64,000 nucleotides of DNA from Phanerodontia chrysosporium. Taxonomy: Eukaryota > Basidiomycota > Agaricomycetes > Polyporales > Phanerochaetaceae. Below, in pieces: positions 41,790 to 52,970 of this stretch; position 1 is the first letter of the stretch; each line of letters opens with the position of its first letter. The notes beneath the pieces were generated by a model, which saw only the letters and a list, made by a program, of their open reading frames with translations, searched no databases and was not told where the DNA came from. The stretch covers positions 868,001-932,000 of the forward strand of contig MJGA01000008.1 in the NCBI GenBank assembly GCA_001910725.1. Reading direction: 5' to 3'. Position numbers and translations under genes: made by a program.

Positions 41790-42880
41790 CAAATAGAGTA
41801 CCTGTGTAAATGTCACAGTTTTCCAATTTCCTTCAGTTTTATTCTCATGAGTACTCTATAGGTGCTAGGGGTTAGGGTTATGAATTAAGGTCAAGATAGG
41901 CATGCATCAGAACGTGGTCACATGTTGGTCATGTGCTGGGAATGGACTTAAAGTTATGTGAGGATCTTATTCAAATCTTATCTATATCTATGATGTAGAT
42001 GCTTCAGTATAAAGGTATAGTAGGTAGCCAGACTTAGGGTCCGGGTGGTGCATTCCAGAATAGTGTAAAAGGTTCCAGACACATCCAGTACTTGGCTCTA
42101 GACTTTACCGAGCTTAGAGTGTCTTGGCAAGTATTGCACCATTATCATGCCATCATGCGTGTGATGGGCAGTATCAAGGGTCTTGTATAGTACCAGGGGT
42201 TCTTTCCTTCATGTATATATACCAGGCTCTGCTGGACTTAGGTCCCCAGTATCATTTACCTCGTCTATCAACCACTTCACTCTTCGCAGTCAAGTTCCAC
42301 CCTACCAAAGCTATTAAGATAAGAGTGGGGTTTACTTTAACAATTGGTATTTATGTTGTTTGATATTTCCCACAAAGTAGTCAAACATATAGGCTTTTTC
42401 TTTTGCTATGTGTTTAAGGTCCTGCTATAAAATAGTTTGTAGTTTGACCTTACTCCAGGCATTACTCCCACCCTTATAATCTTCACATGCATCTTTGAAC
42501 CCTCTTTCACCTCTGTAATCTCTCCCACGAATGCCCAAGGCAGAAGCTGACCAATGATAAGTTTGCCTAACTCAGTTCCTCAATTCAAACACTACTCCTA
42601 CAAGCTAAGGAGGTTTGAACAGGATCAACCACAATACTGTGCAGGCAATCTGCTTTCTGTTGGTGCATCTTCACACTGTAATCATTCCTTTGATTCAGGC
42701 ATTCATATAATATATTTATATTTTTCATGACAGTCAGATGCCTTTCTGAAAATGCAGTCATCTTAAATACATCACTTCATAACTGCAAACATAGCTTCAG
42801 TTCTTACTCCGTTCATCAACCAATTGAACTAAACAATGTAAGCATGCAGTGACAATATTCCTTTTGGTCTTCATGGTCCT
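41790..42880. other. Unassigned, probably repeat-derived sequence
   Basis: No coding domain. TGTCACAG at 41811 and a GTATATATAC box at 42210 suggest an old LTR, and ACTTTAACA (42333-42341) could be its end, but no second copy exists here. A GGGTTAGGGTTA stretch (41873) is too short to be telomeric. Confidence 0.35.
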
Positions 42881-42904
42881 TGCATGGTAAGACCCATGAT
42901 GACT

Positions 42905-43185
42905 GACCACAATGAAAGGCTGCCATGAATGCCAAGATGGCTCAACTTGAAGCCAACGGCACCTGAAAGATGGGAGAGCTGCCCCCAGGCTGTAAAGTTA
43001 TCAGTAGCAAATGGGTTTTTGCCATCAAACGCCACCAGAATAGCTTGATCGACAAATACAAGGCTCACCTCGTCATACAAGGCTTCTCTCAAATCGCCAG
43101 ACAAGACTATTTTAACACATTCTCACCTGTCATTTGCGAAGAAACTTTCCGTGTTGCCACAGCTTTCACCACTACCGAGAGCCTT
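42905..43185 (+). pseudogene. copia X reverse transcriptase, part 1
   Basis: KAAMNAKMAQLEANGT, a TGA at the expected Trp, then MGELPPGCKVISSKWVFAIKRHQNSLIDKYKAHLVIQGFSQ, DYFNTFSPVICEETFRVATAFTTTESL. The start is lost in decayed sequence. Confidence 0.85.
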
Positions 43186-43879
43186 TGTCACAGATGTGAC
43201 GGCGTAGCCCTATTTTTCGCCGATTTTTGGCTATTTTCCTCGATTAATCCAATGGGCGAGCAGCCCTCGCACTGTCTGGAGTCCTAGCCACCCACACTCA
43301 GCGCCTGGCCACTCAGCACCAGCGCCCTGATGGCGCATTATCCCTAGACGCCAGCGCATCCCGCTGCGCACTCAGACACTGCCTGGGTCATCGGTCTACC
43401 TTGCAACCGGTTCCCCGGATCACGGAGGAGGCTCTGTCATCCCTAATGACTCCCTTCGCCAAGACACGCCGAGCTGATCATTTTGATGACACAGCCTCGG
43501 CCTGATGCAGCCTCGAGACACTGCCAGCTGACACAGCCTCGTGACATAGCCCCAGCACAGCCTCACCGTGCAGTCCACGTCGCAGCCCCGCTGGCTATGC
43601 TGAGCACTGTCCATCAGCTTAAGTAATCGTACAGCCTGCCCTGAACTCCTGTAGTATATAAGAGTAGCACTCCTCGCTCTTGTCTGTCATTTCGACCTCT
43701 TGGTCGATATGGACAGGTAAGCCTGTCATTTGTACAGTAGCATATAACACTAATACAACTTGGTCAATACAAACAGCTGCACAAGTTGCTCATTGCTGCG
43801 TGACTCGCTCTGCTGCGCCATCTCGTTGACCTCCCCATCTGTGCTCCCTCATGAAGCGTTGAGCCCTTGCTCCGCGACA
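43186..43879 (+). repeat. Solo LTR, 694-bp family (copy 2)
   Basis: TGTCACAGATGTGACGG...CTCCGCGACA with duplication GCCTT/GCCTC (43181-43185, 43880-43884). TATATAAG at 43658 gives plus orientation. Confidence 0.9.
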
Positions 43880-44796
43880 GCCTCGACTCTAATGCATTCG
43901 ACATCATTGGCACCTATCTCCACAGACCACTCGAGGAGGAGATCTACATGTGCCAGGCACCCAGCTACGACAACGGATTAGGGCAAGTCTATGTCCTCAT
44001 CAAGGCCCTCTACGAACTCAAGCAGGCAGGTTGTGTCTGTAACCATCTGCTCAATCACAACCTCACAATCCTCATGGGCTGGATGCGCTCCGAAGCTGAC
44101 CCTTGTCTGTACTTCAAACACAAGGGGAAACTCAATATGGCCCTCGTTCATGTCAACAACACTGTGCTCTATGGGGAGCGCCCCATCCTTGATCAATTCA
44201 AGGTCAACATCACGAAACACTTTGCGATCACCATGAATAGCACCCTTAGCTCTTTTGTCAGGCTACAAGTCACATGCAAAAATGGCATGATCTCTATTCT
44301 GCAAACACGCTACCTCGAAACAATCCCCGAACATTTTGGCATACAAGACTGCAAGTCTGTCTCGACATTGCTGTACCCTGGCATGAAACTCGAGCTGAGG
44401 CCCAAAGATCAGATGCCTGCTGATGTACCTTATGTCACTGCCATCGGATCCCTCATGTATGCTGCTACTGGTACACACTCCAACATTGCCTTCGCCATCC
44501 AGACTCTCTCACAATTCACATTACACCCGTCTGCCACACACTGGACCGACGTCAAGCACGTTTTCCACTACCTCAAGGGTATGGCCAACGTCTGATTCAC
44601 TTTCGCAAGGCGCGCGATGACAACATCACTAGCTACTCGAATGCCAACTGAGCTCAGACACACAACTGCCACTCAGTGTCTGGCTACACTTATCTTCTCA
44701 CCGGCAGCATCGTCAGCTAGAACTTCAAAAAGCAGCCTACTGTCACCCTCTCCACCATGGAGGCTGAGTACATCGTCCTCTCCCATGCTGCCAAGG
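43880..44796 (+). pseudogene. copia X reverse transcriptase part 2 and RNase H start
   Basis: Long open part 43867-44595: DIIGTYLHRPLEEEIYMCQAP, VLIKALYELKQAG, ALVHVNNTVL (catalytic YVDD replaced by HVNN, so inactive), LGIQDCKSVSTLL-like region, VPYVTAIGSLMYAATGTHSNIAFAI, VKHVFHYLKG. After a TGA near 44595 RNase H continues in other frames to EAEYIVLSHAAK, where gypsy E interrupts. Confidence 0.88.
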
Positions 44797-45396
44797 TATC
44801 ACAAAAATGCGCTGCCCTAGCGCCTATACATCAAACCAACCAGCAATACTCACTGGCAAAGGTTTACTTGGACTACAAAGGGTGTAGCCAAGCTTGAAGA
44901 CGAGGTATAGAGACTAGAGAGGTGAGATGCGATGAGATTGAAGCTGGAGAGACATCCCCAGCCCTCAGGATTTATATACATGTGCACCAGGTCCCCAGGG
45001 ACCGTTGTTCAGGGTCCTAGCTATCTAATACCTACTATGCTATTGGCTAGTGCCCTACAGGCATTCCTACATTCTCCTACACGTTTCTAAATGTTCCTAC
45101 GATGTCCCAGAAACCTCCAGAATGTTCCAGCACTGTCCGGACCTGTCCAGAGACCTCCAGGACTTTCTACTTCATTCCGGAGTGTCTCGGCACTTTCAGA
45201 CCCTTGTCTGCTTCTAGACCTTCGACCATGTGATCCTGGAATACCGCACGTGTGCGCATCACGTGACCGCCGTATCACGTGACCAGCCCCGAGCCTAGGG
45301 CTGTCACTCCAGCGTTTCTGCATGTCACAGTTCGGAATAGTCGCTTCTGTCACCTGCTGCCCCTAACCCTAAGGGTTGAGACGAAAAACTGTGACA
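44797..45396 (-). repeat. 3' LTR of gypsy E (600 bp)
   Basis: TGTCACAGTTTTTCG...TTTTGTGATA on minus, preceded by the polypurine tract GAATTGGGGGTAA (45397-45409). It contains CCCTTAGGGTTAGGGG near its start, a 27-bp segment absent from the other LTR. Confidence 0.93.
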
Positions 45397-45429
45397 TTAC
45401 CCCCAATTCTAGCTGAACCTCCTGGTGAA

Positions 45430-45850
45430 GCCTAAATACCAGTGGAGCCAAAACCATCGCTGCTGCGAATGGTTGAGTCGAGGCGAGAGACTGGAGTTGG
45501 TTCAGCATAGAATATTCTTTCGAGCACGAGTTGAGCGACATGATCGCCCCTGTGGAATGTAAAGGTGTCGGGCGAGTTGTTAATGAGTAGGATTTTCAGC
45601 TCTCCTCGATAATCTCAGTCGATAACGCCTGCTCCTATGTTGATGCCTCTGAGGCTGAGGCCACTCCGTGGTGCGACTCGAGCGTAGGTGCCTAGTGGAG
45701 TACACATTCGAAGGCCAGTTGACGCTAGCTTGCGATCATGGGGTTTGAGCGTAAGGTCTTCCGTGATGAAAAGATCCAACCCTGCACTTTCTGGCGAGCC
45801 ACGTGAGGGGAGTTTTGCGTCCTTGTTCATGAGCTCGACTTCGAACTGGT
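45430..45850 (-). pseudogene. gypsy E C-terminal dUTPase domain
   Basis: After a linker with KDAKLPSRGSPESAGLDLF (motif 1) comes LTLKPHDRKLASTGLRM, VAPRSGLSLRGINIGAGVID (motif 3, about 45680-45620), a TGA, then DYRGELKILLINNS, GDHVAQLVLERI (motif 4) and SSDGFGSTG (motif 5, about 45460-45435). All five trimeric dUTPase motifs are visible in order, so this is a confident call. It would keep uracil out of the cDNA. One stop (TGA at about 45617) breaks it. Confidence 0.88.
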
Positions 45851-45959
45851 TGTCTGCTCCTCAAGATTGGAGTAGCGCGAGTTCGTGCACGAAAAACTCA
45901 TCCTCCTCGTCGCGGTGGCGTTGCAGAAGGGAAATTGCCTTCGGCGCATCTGGGTATTT

Positions 45960-46149
45960 CTTGTGAAATTGTTTGACCTTCGCCATAGCGTGCTTGAGAT
46001 TGGGCAAGTATTCCCATGTGTCGCTATGCTTGTCGTAGCCTCTCCACCATACTCAGTACATGACACGGCCTTTAGAGTCTGGCTGTGCATCTACGATCTG
46101 CTCGATCTCATACTCCTCGTCATCACCCACACGAATGGGTGGTAGGGGT
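45960..46149 (-). pseudogene. gypsy E chromodomain
   Basis: EYEIEQIVDAQPDSKGRVMY, then a TGA where Leu/Trp/Arg-type codons stand in relatives, WWRGYDKHSDTWEYLPNLKHAMAKVKQFHKKYP. The aromatic residues Y, W, Y of a methyl-lysine cage are recognisable. Directs integration to heterochromatin in chromoviruses generally. Confidence 0.88.
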
Positions 46150-47173
46150 TTGCGCGTGCGATTGGCAACCTCATCCTCGACGTGCTTCGTGATCTTGCTT
46201 GCGTGGAAGACCGGGTGAATCTTCACATGGGCTGGTAACTTCAGCTTGAAGGTGACTGGTCCCAGCTGTTCTACGATCTCGTAGGGGTCTACTCGCTTTG
46301 GTACCAGTTTCTTGGAGGGAACCCAAAGGTTCAGATCTTTTGCGTCAAGCCAAACATGGTCTCTGACCTTGAACAAGGGTTCTGATTTACCCTGGTCGTA
46401 GTACCACTTCATTCGCTCTGCAGCCAGCACGAGTGCGGCTTTCGCCTGATCTTGGGCCTTCTGTCTAAGCTTTGTCCAGTCGTCCAGTTCTGACAACCTT
46501 GTAACACAGTCCTGCTCTGGGAACATGCGTGAATGACAGTCATATTCAACAAAGAATGGCGAGTTCTTGGTGCTTTCATGCACCTGGTTGTTGTACGCAA
46601 ACTCGGCAGAGGGCAAAAGATACACCCAGTTGTCCTGCCTAAAGCTTGTGTAACAGCGCAGATACTGCTCCAATGACTGATTAACTCGCTCAGTCTGACC
46701 GTCTGCCTGAGGGTGAAATGCTGTAGTCATTGCTGACTTGATCCCCAAGAGTCTGCACCATTCCTGAAACAGTTTCGCGGCGAACTGCATTCCTCTGTCT
46801 GAAATGATCTGTCTGGGTAGGCCATGCAAAGGCCAAACACGCTCGTAGAGCAAGTTTCCCAGATCCTTGGCTGAAAACTCCTTGGTGATGGGGAGGAAAT
46901 GTGCTCGCTTGGTTAAGCAGCAAACAACTACGAAGATAGTGTTGTAACCGTCCGACTCAGGCAAGTCCGTGATCATATCGCACGAGATTATCTCCCAGTG
47001 TTCCGACGGAACCTCGTTCGGCTGTAGCAGGCCAGTAGGCTTCTGGTTGACATTTTTATGCGACTGGCAAATGTCGCAACCTGCGACATACTTCTTGACG
47101 TAAACTGACATTCCTGGCCACCAGTAGTTGCACGACAGCAACTCCAACGTCTTCCATCGTCCAGGGTGTCCAG
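46150..47173 (-). CDS. gypsy E integrase core and C-terminus (uninterrupted)
   Basis: Open through the whole core. Zinc domain end GHPGRWKTLELL..YWWPGM..CDICQSHK. Catalytic triad in SCDMITDLPESDGYN (D), IISDRGMQFAAKLFQEW (D) and ADGQTERVNQSLEQYLRCY (E). C-terminal GPY/F-like module SEPLFKVRDHVWLDAKDLNLWVPSKKLVPKRVDPYEIVEQLGPVTFKLKLP, then HPVFHASK. It inserts cDNA into the genome. The chromodomain follows in the same frame. Confidence 0.92.
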
Positions 47174-47867
47174 TGTTGCGGAGCAAAGGCTCAACGCTAC
47201 ACAAGGGAGCACGAATGGGGAGGTCGACGAGATGGCGCAGCGGAGCGGGTCACGTGGCGACGAACAGTCTGTGCAACTGTCCGTATTGACCAAGTTAAAT
47301 TGAAGTAAAAGAACTACTATACATACGAGGGCTTATCTGTCCGTATTGACCAAGAGGTCGAGATGACGGACAGGAGCAAGGAAAGCTACCCTTATATACT
47401 ACAGTACTCTAGGGCAGGCTGTACGATTACCTAAGCTGATGGGCAGTGCTTGGCATAGCCAGCAAGGCTGCGACACAAACTGCGCGGCGAGGCTGTGCAG
47501 GGGCTATATCATGAGGCTGTGTCAGCTGGCAGTGTCTCGAGGCTGCGTCGGGCCGAGGCTGTGTCATCAGACTGATTAGCTCGGCGTGTCTCGGCAAGGG
47601 GAGTCATCAGGGATGACAATGCCTCCTCGGCGATCCGGAGGACTGGTTGCAGAGCAGACCGGTGATCCGGGCAGTGTCTGAGTGCGCAGCGGGATGCGCT
47701 GGCGTCTAGGGGTGATGCGCCATCAGGGCGCTGGCGCTGTGTGGCCAGGTGCTGAGCATGGGCGGCTAGGACTCCAGACGGCGCGAGGGCTGCTTGCCCA
47801 TTGGATTAATCGAGGAAAATAGCCAAAAATCGGCGAAAAATAGGGCTACGCCGTCACATCCGTGACA
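47174..47867 (-). repeat. Solo LTR, 694-bp family (copy 3)
   Basis: TGTCACGGATGTGACGG...TCCGCAACA on minus. The duplication is TCCAG/TTCAG (47169-47173, 47868-47872). Removing it restores HHDFPGAGHPGRW of the integrase zinc domain. Confidence 0.92.
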
Positions 47868-48731
47868 TTCAGCCCCAGGGAAGTCGTGGTGTAACTTGAG
47901 TAGATCTGCCCTAATCTTGTCATCCTTGGGCACATACACCTTGCCTCGGTGCAGTAGTAGCCCGTTCTCGAGGTGCCATTCCGCTAAGTCCTTCCCGAAC
48001 TCTCTTGGTCCTTTCAACATCAGGTCTTTGTATGACTTGGTGACTTCATCGTCCAGCAGGACTTTTCTGATCCTTTCTAGCAGTTTGCTATCGTCCACTA
48101 TCGATGAATGGGTTGGTTGCATGGCTCGAATCGCGAAATATTCTGGCTTCAAAAGGACTTTTTCACGATTGTCGCAATCCACCCACAATTCATGATCTGG
48201 CCTCCTGGACATTGGAACAGCCCGCTTCATCGTCTTTCCAGGCTTGTGCTCCAACTTGAAGTGGAAACGTGTGAGGAAAAGACTCCAACGTGCTTGACGT
48301 CATGTCAAGTCTTGTGCCTTGCGGAAATAGGTCAAATTCTGGTGATCTGACCATATTTCGAATGGTAGAGGGTGTCCCTCCAAGTGATGGCGCCATTCCT
48401 TCAGCGCGCGGATGATGGCTAGCATCTCCTTGTCGTATATCTCATTGTTGCGCTCATGTACGCCTAGCGCCTTGGAGTAAAATGCGACAGGGTGCCCAAG
48501 GCCATCCTCACCCAGTTGCTCAAGTACAGCCCCCGTAGCAAAGTCTGACGAATCGCATTCGAGCCTAAAGGGGTGCTCATTGTCCGGAATCTTGAGAATA
48601 GGTGCAGTAGTGAATGCTCTCTTGAGTGTATCGAAGGCATCTTGCTGCTCAGGCCCCCATTCCCACTCTTTGCCTTTGCGGGTAAGCTCTGACAGTGGGC
48701 GAACAATCTTGCCAAAGTCTCAAATAAACTG
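47868..48731 (-). pseudogene. gypsy E RNase H and integrase N-terminus (TGA interrupted)
   Basis: FGKIVRPLSELTRKGKEWEWGPEQQDAFDTLKRA leads to RNase H: ECDSSDFATGAVLEQ (first Asp), HPVAFYSKALGVHERNNEIYDKEMLAI (Glu) and IWSDHQNLTYF (Asp). A TGA at about 48300, then HFKLEHKPGKT and a linker down to LLKLHHDFPGA, the first His of the integrase zinc domain, where the solo LTR interrupts. Confidence 0.9.
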
Positions 48732-49544
48732 TCAGTAGAAGTTAGCAAAACCCAGGAAAGCCTGGACATCTTTGACCCTTTTAGGTATGGGCCACGATAA
48801 AACGCCATCTACCTTTGATGGGTCCATCTGAACCGACCCCTTGCTGATGATCCTTCCGAGGTATTCAATGCTATCCGTCTCGAAGAAGTATTTTTCTGGC
48901 TTAGCGAACAAGTCGTTGTCACGTAGCCGTTGTAATACCTCGCAAACTAGTCGCCGATGGTGGTCCAAGTTGTTCGTGAAGATGAGAATGTCGTCTAGGT
49001 AGACCATGACATGCCCTTCCCGAATTAGGTCATCGAGAATATGGTTCATCATGCGCTGAAAGGTTGCTGGTGCATTGCTGAGGCCGAAGAACATCACTGT
49101 AGGTTCGTATAAACCGAAAGGTGTGATGAAGGCCAGCTTCCACTTGTCTCCTTCCTTGATCCTGACGTTGTTATACCCCCATCTAAGGTCAATCTTGGTG
49201 TATATACTGGCCTTAGATAGTCAATCTATGAGGTCTGAGATCTTGGGTATAGGGAAGTGGTCTTTCTTGACAACTTCGTTCAGCTTTCTGTAGTCTTGCA
49301 CCAAGCGCAATGAACCGTCCTTCTTCTTCACAAAAAAGACTGGTGCTGCCAGTGGGAATTTACTCGGTCTGATGTATCCCTTGGCGAGATTCTCCTGAAT
49401 CCACTCGTCCAGAGAATTCCTCTCTTCTGGCGACAGCGAGTAATTGTGAGCTGGTCGAGGTAGGGTAGCTCCGTTGATAAACTCGACAGCGTGATCGTAA
49501 GGCTTTTGTACGGGTAACCGTTCGCTTGCACGCTTCAAAAACAC
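48732..49544 (-). pseudogene. gypsy E reverse transcriptase (TGA interrupted)
   Basis: Fingers and palm: LPVQKPYDHAVEFINGATLP, GYIRPSKFPLAAPVFFVKKKDGSLRLVQDYRKLN, HFPIPKISDLID then TGA, IDLRWGYNNVRIKEGDKWKLAFITPFGLYEPTVMFFGLSNAPATFQRMMN, the catalytic YLDD (about 49005) and AKPEKYFF, VDGVLSWPIPKRVKDVQAFLGFANFY. Two TGA codons then stand where other RTs have Arg. Catalytic residues are otherwise intact. Confidence 0.92.
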
Positions 49545-49556
49545 GTCCCCATAGTC

Positions 49557-50192
49557 CTAATACTGTGCAGGGACAAGCTGCTCCCAGCCCTTGATTCCCT
49601 CCAGCCAACGAATACTGCACATCGCTGCGATCTTCCGGCAAGTCTCTGCCAAAATGCAACCATCTGGGGTGGAAGGGTCGACCCACTGAAGCCAAGGCTC
49701 CTCTTCTTCCTCCTCGAAGTCCTCATCCATAGGTTCTTCGAGCTCTGCTTGTGCTACTTGAGCTTTGTGGCTGGTAAAGCGACAAGAATCTGGGCATTTG
49801 GAGTACTTCCACTCACCCTTATCCCAATCTATCTCGGGATTATGCTTCTTCAAGTAGCTAAAGCCGAGGAACATGTCCTTTCCACCCAGATCTGTAATGA
49901 GGCATGCTTGTCTGGAGACATGGTCCCCTACGGCTACGTCGAGCCAAGCGTACCCCTCAATACTGCCACACTTGTTCCTGGAGCCATCTGCGTTGTAAAC
50001 GCGTATCTCCCTGGCCAGCTGGTTTGTCTTCAGCTTATGCTTCTTGACGAAGCGATGGCTAATGAACACAGCATAGGCCCCTGAATCAACCAGCGCAGTA
50101 GTCTGGACTCTGATTTCCTTACCCTGACTCAAAGTTACTGAAACGATAAAGCTCGATTTAGAGGGCAAACTAGAGACTTTTCTCGATTCCAA
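49557..50192 (-). CDS. gypsy E aspartic protease frame (211 codons)
   Basis: Open frame from 50192. Retropepsin with ALVDSGAYAVFISHRFVKKHKL (DSG intact, residues about 34-55) and the second conserved hydrophobic-Gly motif in CLITDLGGKDMFLGFSYLKKHNPEIDWD, ending in KGEW. The frame then runs through an acidic spacer (EPMDEDFEEEEEE) to a TAG at 49557, beyond which RT continues in the neighbouring frame. Cleaves Gag and Pol during particle maturation. Confidence 0.88.
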   Translation of the reverse strand: MESRKVSSLPSKSSFIVSVTLSQGKEIRVQTTALVDSGAYAVFISHRFVKKHKLKTNQLAREIRVYNADGSRNKCGSIEGYAWLDVAVGDHVSRQACLITDLGGKDMFLGFSYLKKHNPEIDWDKGEWKYSKCPDSCRFTSHKAQVAQAELEEPMDEDFEEEEEEPWLQWVDPSTPDGCILAETCRKIAAMCSIRWLEGIKGWEQLVPAQY

Positions 50193-50485
50193 AACTGATC
50201 TAATACATTCTACTGAGTCGGGAGGGTAAAGGAAATCTAAAAACGGACCAGATGTCGCAGACTCTACATCGGTCCCTGCAGAAAATCCTCATCGTCTGAG
50301 AACACCACGCGGTTAATCTTTTGTGCCTTCTCCTTCGAAGACGACTTCTTCTTTTACTTGGTCTTGGGGGTATCTTCTTCTTCTGAGCTATCCGAGCTCG
50401 ACTCCTCGTCAGAGACTACCTCCTGGAATCTCTCCGAGTCGCTGGCGTACACCTCGCGTGCACTGCTCTTCGTGTGGCGAGAGCC

Positions 50486-51844
50486 CTAATCCTTCTCCTT
50501 TCCCTTTGAAGGTGCAGCTTTTGACGAACTGGCCACCGGTGCATTGGTGGTTTTACTCGATGACGTCGAAGAACCTGAGTTGTTCTTCTTTGATGGACAC
50601 TCCTTGGCAATATGGCCTTTGCCTCCACACTGAGCGCAGCAGCCTTTCTTCTTTGCCTCCTCGAATGACATGGCAACCTTCTGGACTTTGGCTGTCTTGC
50701 CTTTACCCTGGGCTGAGCCCTTTTTCAAGGCATCGACATCCATAGCATCAGGGTCTTTTAACAACTGAGGCTGTCCAGAGAGTACGGTGCCCGTCAAGAG
50801 ACGTTGATCCTGCAGAATCTCCTGAACATCCTTCAATCAACCATCCCAGGTCGTAGCCCACTGAGCACGACCACGGGCTGCCAGTACATCGGCGGCGGCA
50901 CGAGGGGTATGGGCATAGGCTTTGACCAACAGTTCTTCATTGGAGAAGCCAGTTTGGCGAGCCAGTGAACAGAAACGAGCGGCAAACTCGTTGAAAGTCT
51001 TCTCGTTCATTCCTTTCTTGCTGACCAGCTGCTCAAACTCTGCCCTTGCCCTGTCCTTCTTGTCGGTCTGTTGGAATCCTTTCTGGAGTTCGTTTACAAA
51101 GTTGGTCCAAGTACCAAGGGGCTTTGAGTCTGCCACCTTGTCGAAGTACTCTTGCATGACCTTCTTTGCTGAACCTCGCAGGTAAGTCATTGCCGTCTCT
51201 ATCTTCTTTTCATCGTCCATTACGCCACGGTGGCGCAACCAGAGTGCCATCGACTCGAGCCAGTCATCCAGCTTACTAGTCTTATCACCATTAAAGGTGT
51301 CAGGCTTCTTCATGGTAGGGAACAAAGACTGAGACAACCCAACGTTGCCTCCACTAGTGCCTTGCTGAACCAACACTTTCAAGCTCTCGTTCTCCTGCTT
51401 CAGCACCTGCATAGCGTTCTGCAAAACACGATTTTGGTTCTGAGCCTCTGCTATCTGCGCAGACAAGTGTTGTCTAGTTTGCTCAAGAGTGTCTATCTGC
51501 TCCTGAAGTGTCTTGGCCTCGGTTTTGCGTTTGCGAAGGGCTTCCCTCAAGTGAAGGACTTCTGAACCCATTTCCGACCTTACTTGAGCTATTTCAGCCT
51601 TTACCCAGTTACCCAGGCTGTCAACAAGGGCCTTAATGTTGCCAGGAGTCAGTCCTTCCTGAGCGGCTTGTACCCATGACTGGCTGTACTCTTCGTAAGA
51701 GGTCGAAAGCGGCGCAGCGGCCAAAACTGGGGTAGGGCCTTCCTCAGCCATAGAACCAAGTTCTAACGCTCCCCAAAGGTCCATGCCACTTGAACTCGAA
51801 GCAGAACGCAAACCAAAGTCAACAGGATTCGAATTGAATGACAT
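50486..51844 (-). pseudogene. gypsy E Gag (one internal stop)
   Basis: ATG at 51844 (MSFNSNPVDFGLRS..). Residues about 75-175 form a clear coiled coil (VKAEIAQVRSEMGSEVLHLREALRKR.., LEQTRQHLSAQIAEAQNQNRVL). The capsid core follows (KPDTFNGDKTSKLDDWLESMALWLR, YLRGSAKKVMQEYF, WTNFVNELQKGFQQTDKKDRAR, FNEFAARFCSLARQTGF). A TGA replaces the codon after WATTWDG (50837). The rest gives DAMDVDALKKG and the zinc knuckle CAQCGGKGHIAKEC (C-x2-C-x4-H-x4-C) and a Ser/Lys tail to 50486. Confidence 0.9.
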
Positions 51845-51873
51845 CTTGATTCAAAAACGCGCAGATACAAAAA

Positions 51874-52661
51874 CTAATCGAGGTTCTTCTCCAAAAACAA
51901 CCAATCTTCACCCAACTCCTGAATCAGCTCCCTGCAGTGCTCAGCAAAGCTATGTGCGCCTGCCTTCTTCAAATCCCTCGAAATCTTCTTCCACTCCCTC
52001 GTGGTGTACTCCTTCGTCTCGACGATGGTCTGAAGATGTTTGCGAATATTGTTGAACCTCTCCTTAAGCCCAAGATGTAGAGCTCGTGTTCAGTTAACCC
52101 AACTCGAAAATGCTGCTCGTCTAGCTTCTGAAAGAACGGACCCAAGTGGTTAAGGGTGCCGTTGAACTTTCGTCCGTAGTCGCGCAGCTGATGGACCTGA
52201 GTGTTGGTGTGAAAGCGAAGGTCCTTGGGAATGGGTTCGACTTCGATAGGGGGAGTAGGGGGAGGTTCAATACGTTCGATGAGGGGGAGAGGGGGAGGGG
52301 TGTTCGCGATGCGATCGAGTAGGCGGCGCTTGCGCTGTTCGTTGCGATAGTCTTCGAGCTGAAGCTGGTGCTTGAAGTCGTTCAAGTCTGCTTCACGAGC
52401 AAGCCTTTCACGACGACCAGGGACAGGGGTGTAGGGTGTAGTGGGAGGTTTGTACGCAGGGCGCGGCTTCCCAACGTCTTTGAAGCAGTGAAGGTTTGAG
52501 ATCTTGATGCGCTCAAGCAAGGGTTTGCCAGAGCTCTCATCCTTAGCAAGGACAAAACGGTTCCTAGCAGCTTTAGGCACTAGTAAACATGGGTCAGCCT
52601 GTGTACACAAGTCAGAAAACTTCTCCACACAGGCAAAGCGCAAGGCTTTCCTGCCAGCCAA
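51874..52661 (-). pseudogene. gypsy E ORF0: extra ORF upstream of gag
   Basis: Open from 52661 (MAGRKALRFACVEKFSDLC.., 230 codons). A basic Pro-rich centre (PPPLPLIERIEPPPTPPIEVEP) precedes a helical part (HTNTQVHQLRDYGRKFNGTLNHLGPFFQKLDEQHFRVGLTEHELYIL). At about 52068 the sense moves by -1 into a frame reading KERFNNIRKHLQTIVETKEYTT, EHCRELIQELGEDWLFLEKNLD and ending at 51874, 30 bases before the gag ATG. About 262 residues with the shift, consistent with one coding unit. No known domain. Could be an additional structural or RNA-binding protein. Confidence 0.55.
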
Positions 52662-52957
52662 CCCTCAACGAAGAGAAGGTGGTATTATTGCGAGTTTCCA
52701 TGCCACGCAGCTAAAACTGGTTGGACAGGGTATTACACCCTTAGTCCAGCACTACAACAGGGGTTACTCGTCTGCAGGCAAAGCCCTCTGAGGTGGGTTA
52801 CACCACGTTCCCCTGTCTGTACCTAAAAAGGTACTATAGTGCCCACTTACGCCTGTGGATCGGCAGAAAACTGAACAAAGCGCAGAAGCACTTGTTCAAA
52901 CAAGCCCCCAGAACCCAAAGCAATAACCTAGGCCACCAAAGGTGGAGTAGGTTGGCT

Positions 52958-52968
52958 AGCTTTAATCT
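52958..52968 (-). promoter_or_regulatory. Putative self-primer binding site of gypsy E
   Basis: Minus-strand AGATTAAAGCT, two bases inside the LTR, pairs with AGCTTCAATCT at 10 of 11 positions. The single mismatch is a C/T difference. Confidence 0.55.
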
Positions 52969-52970
52969 TC

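Noticed and set aside
45355..45380. CCCTAACCCTAAGGG, telomere-like (also GGGTTAGGGTTA at 41873)
   Set aside because: Only two units, and the first lies inside a gypsy E LTR; not a telomere or interstitial telomere array.
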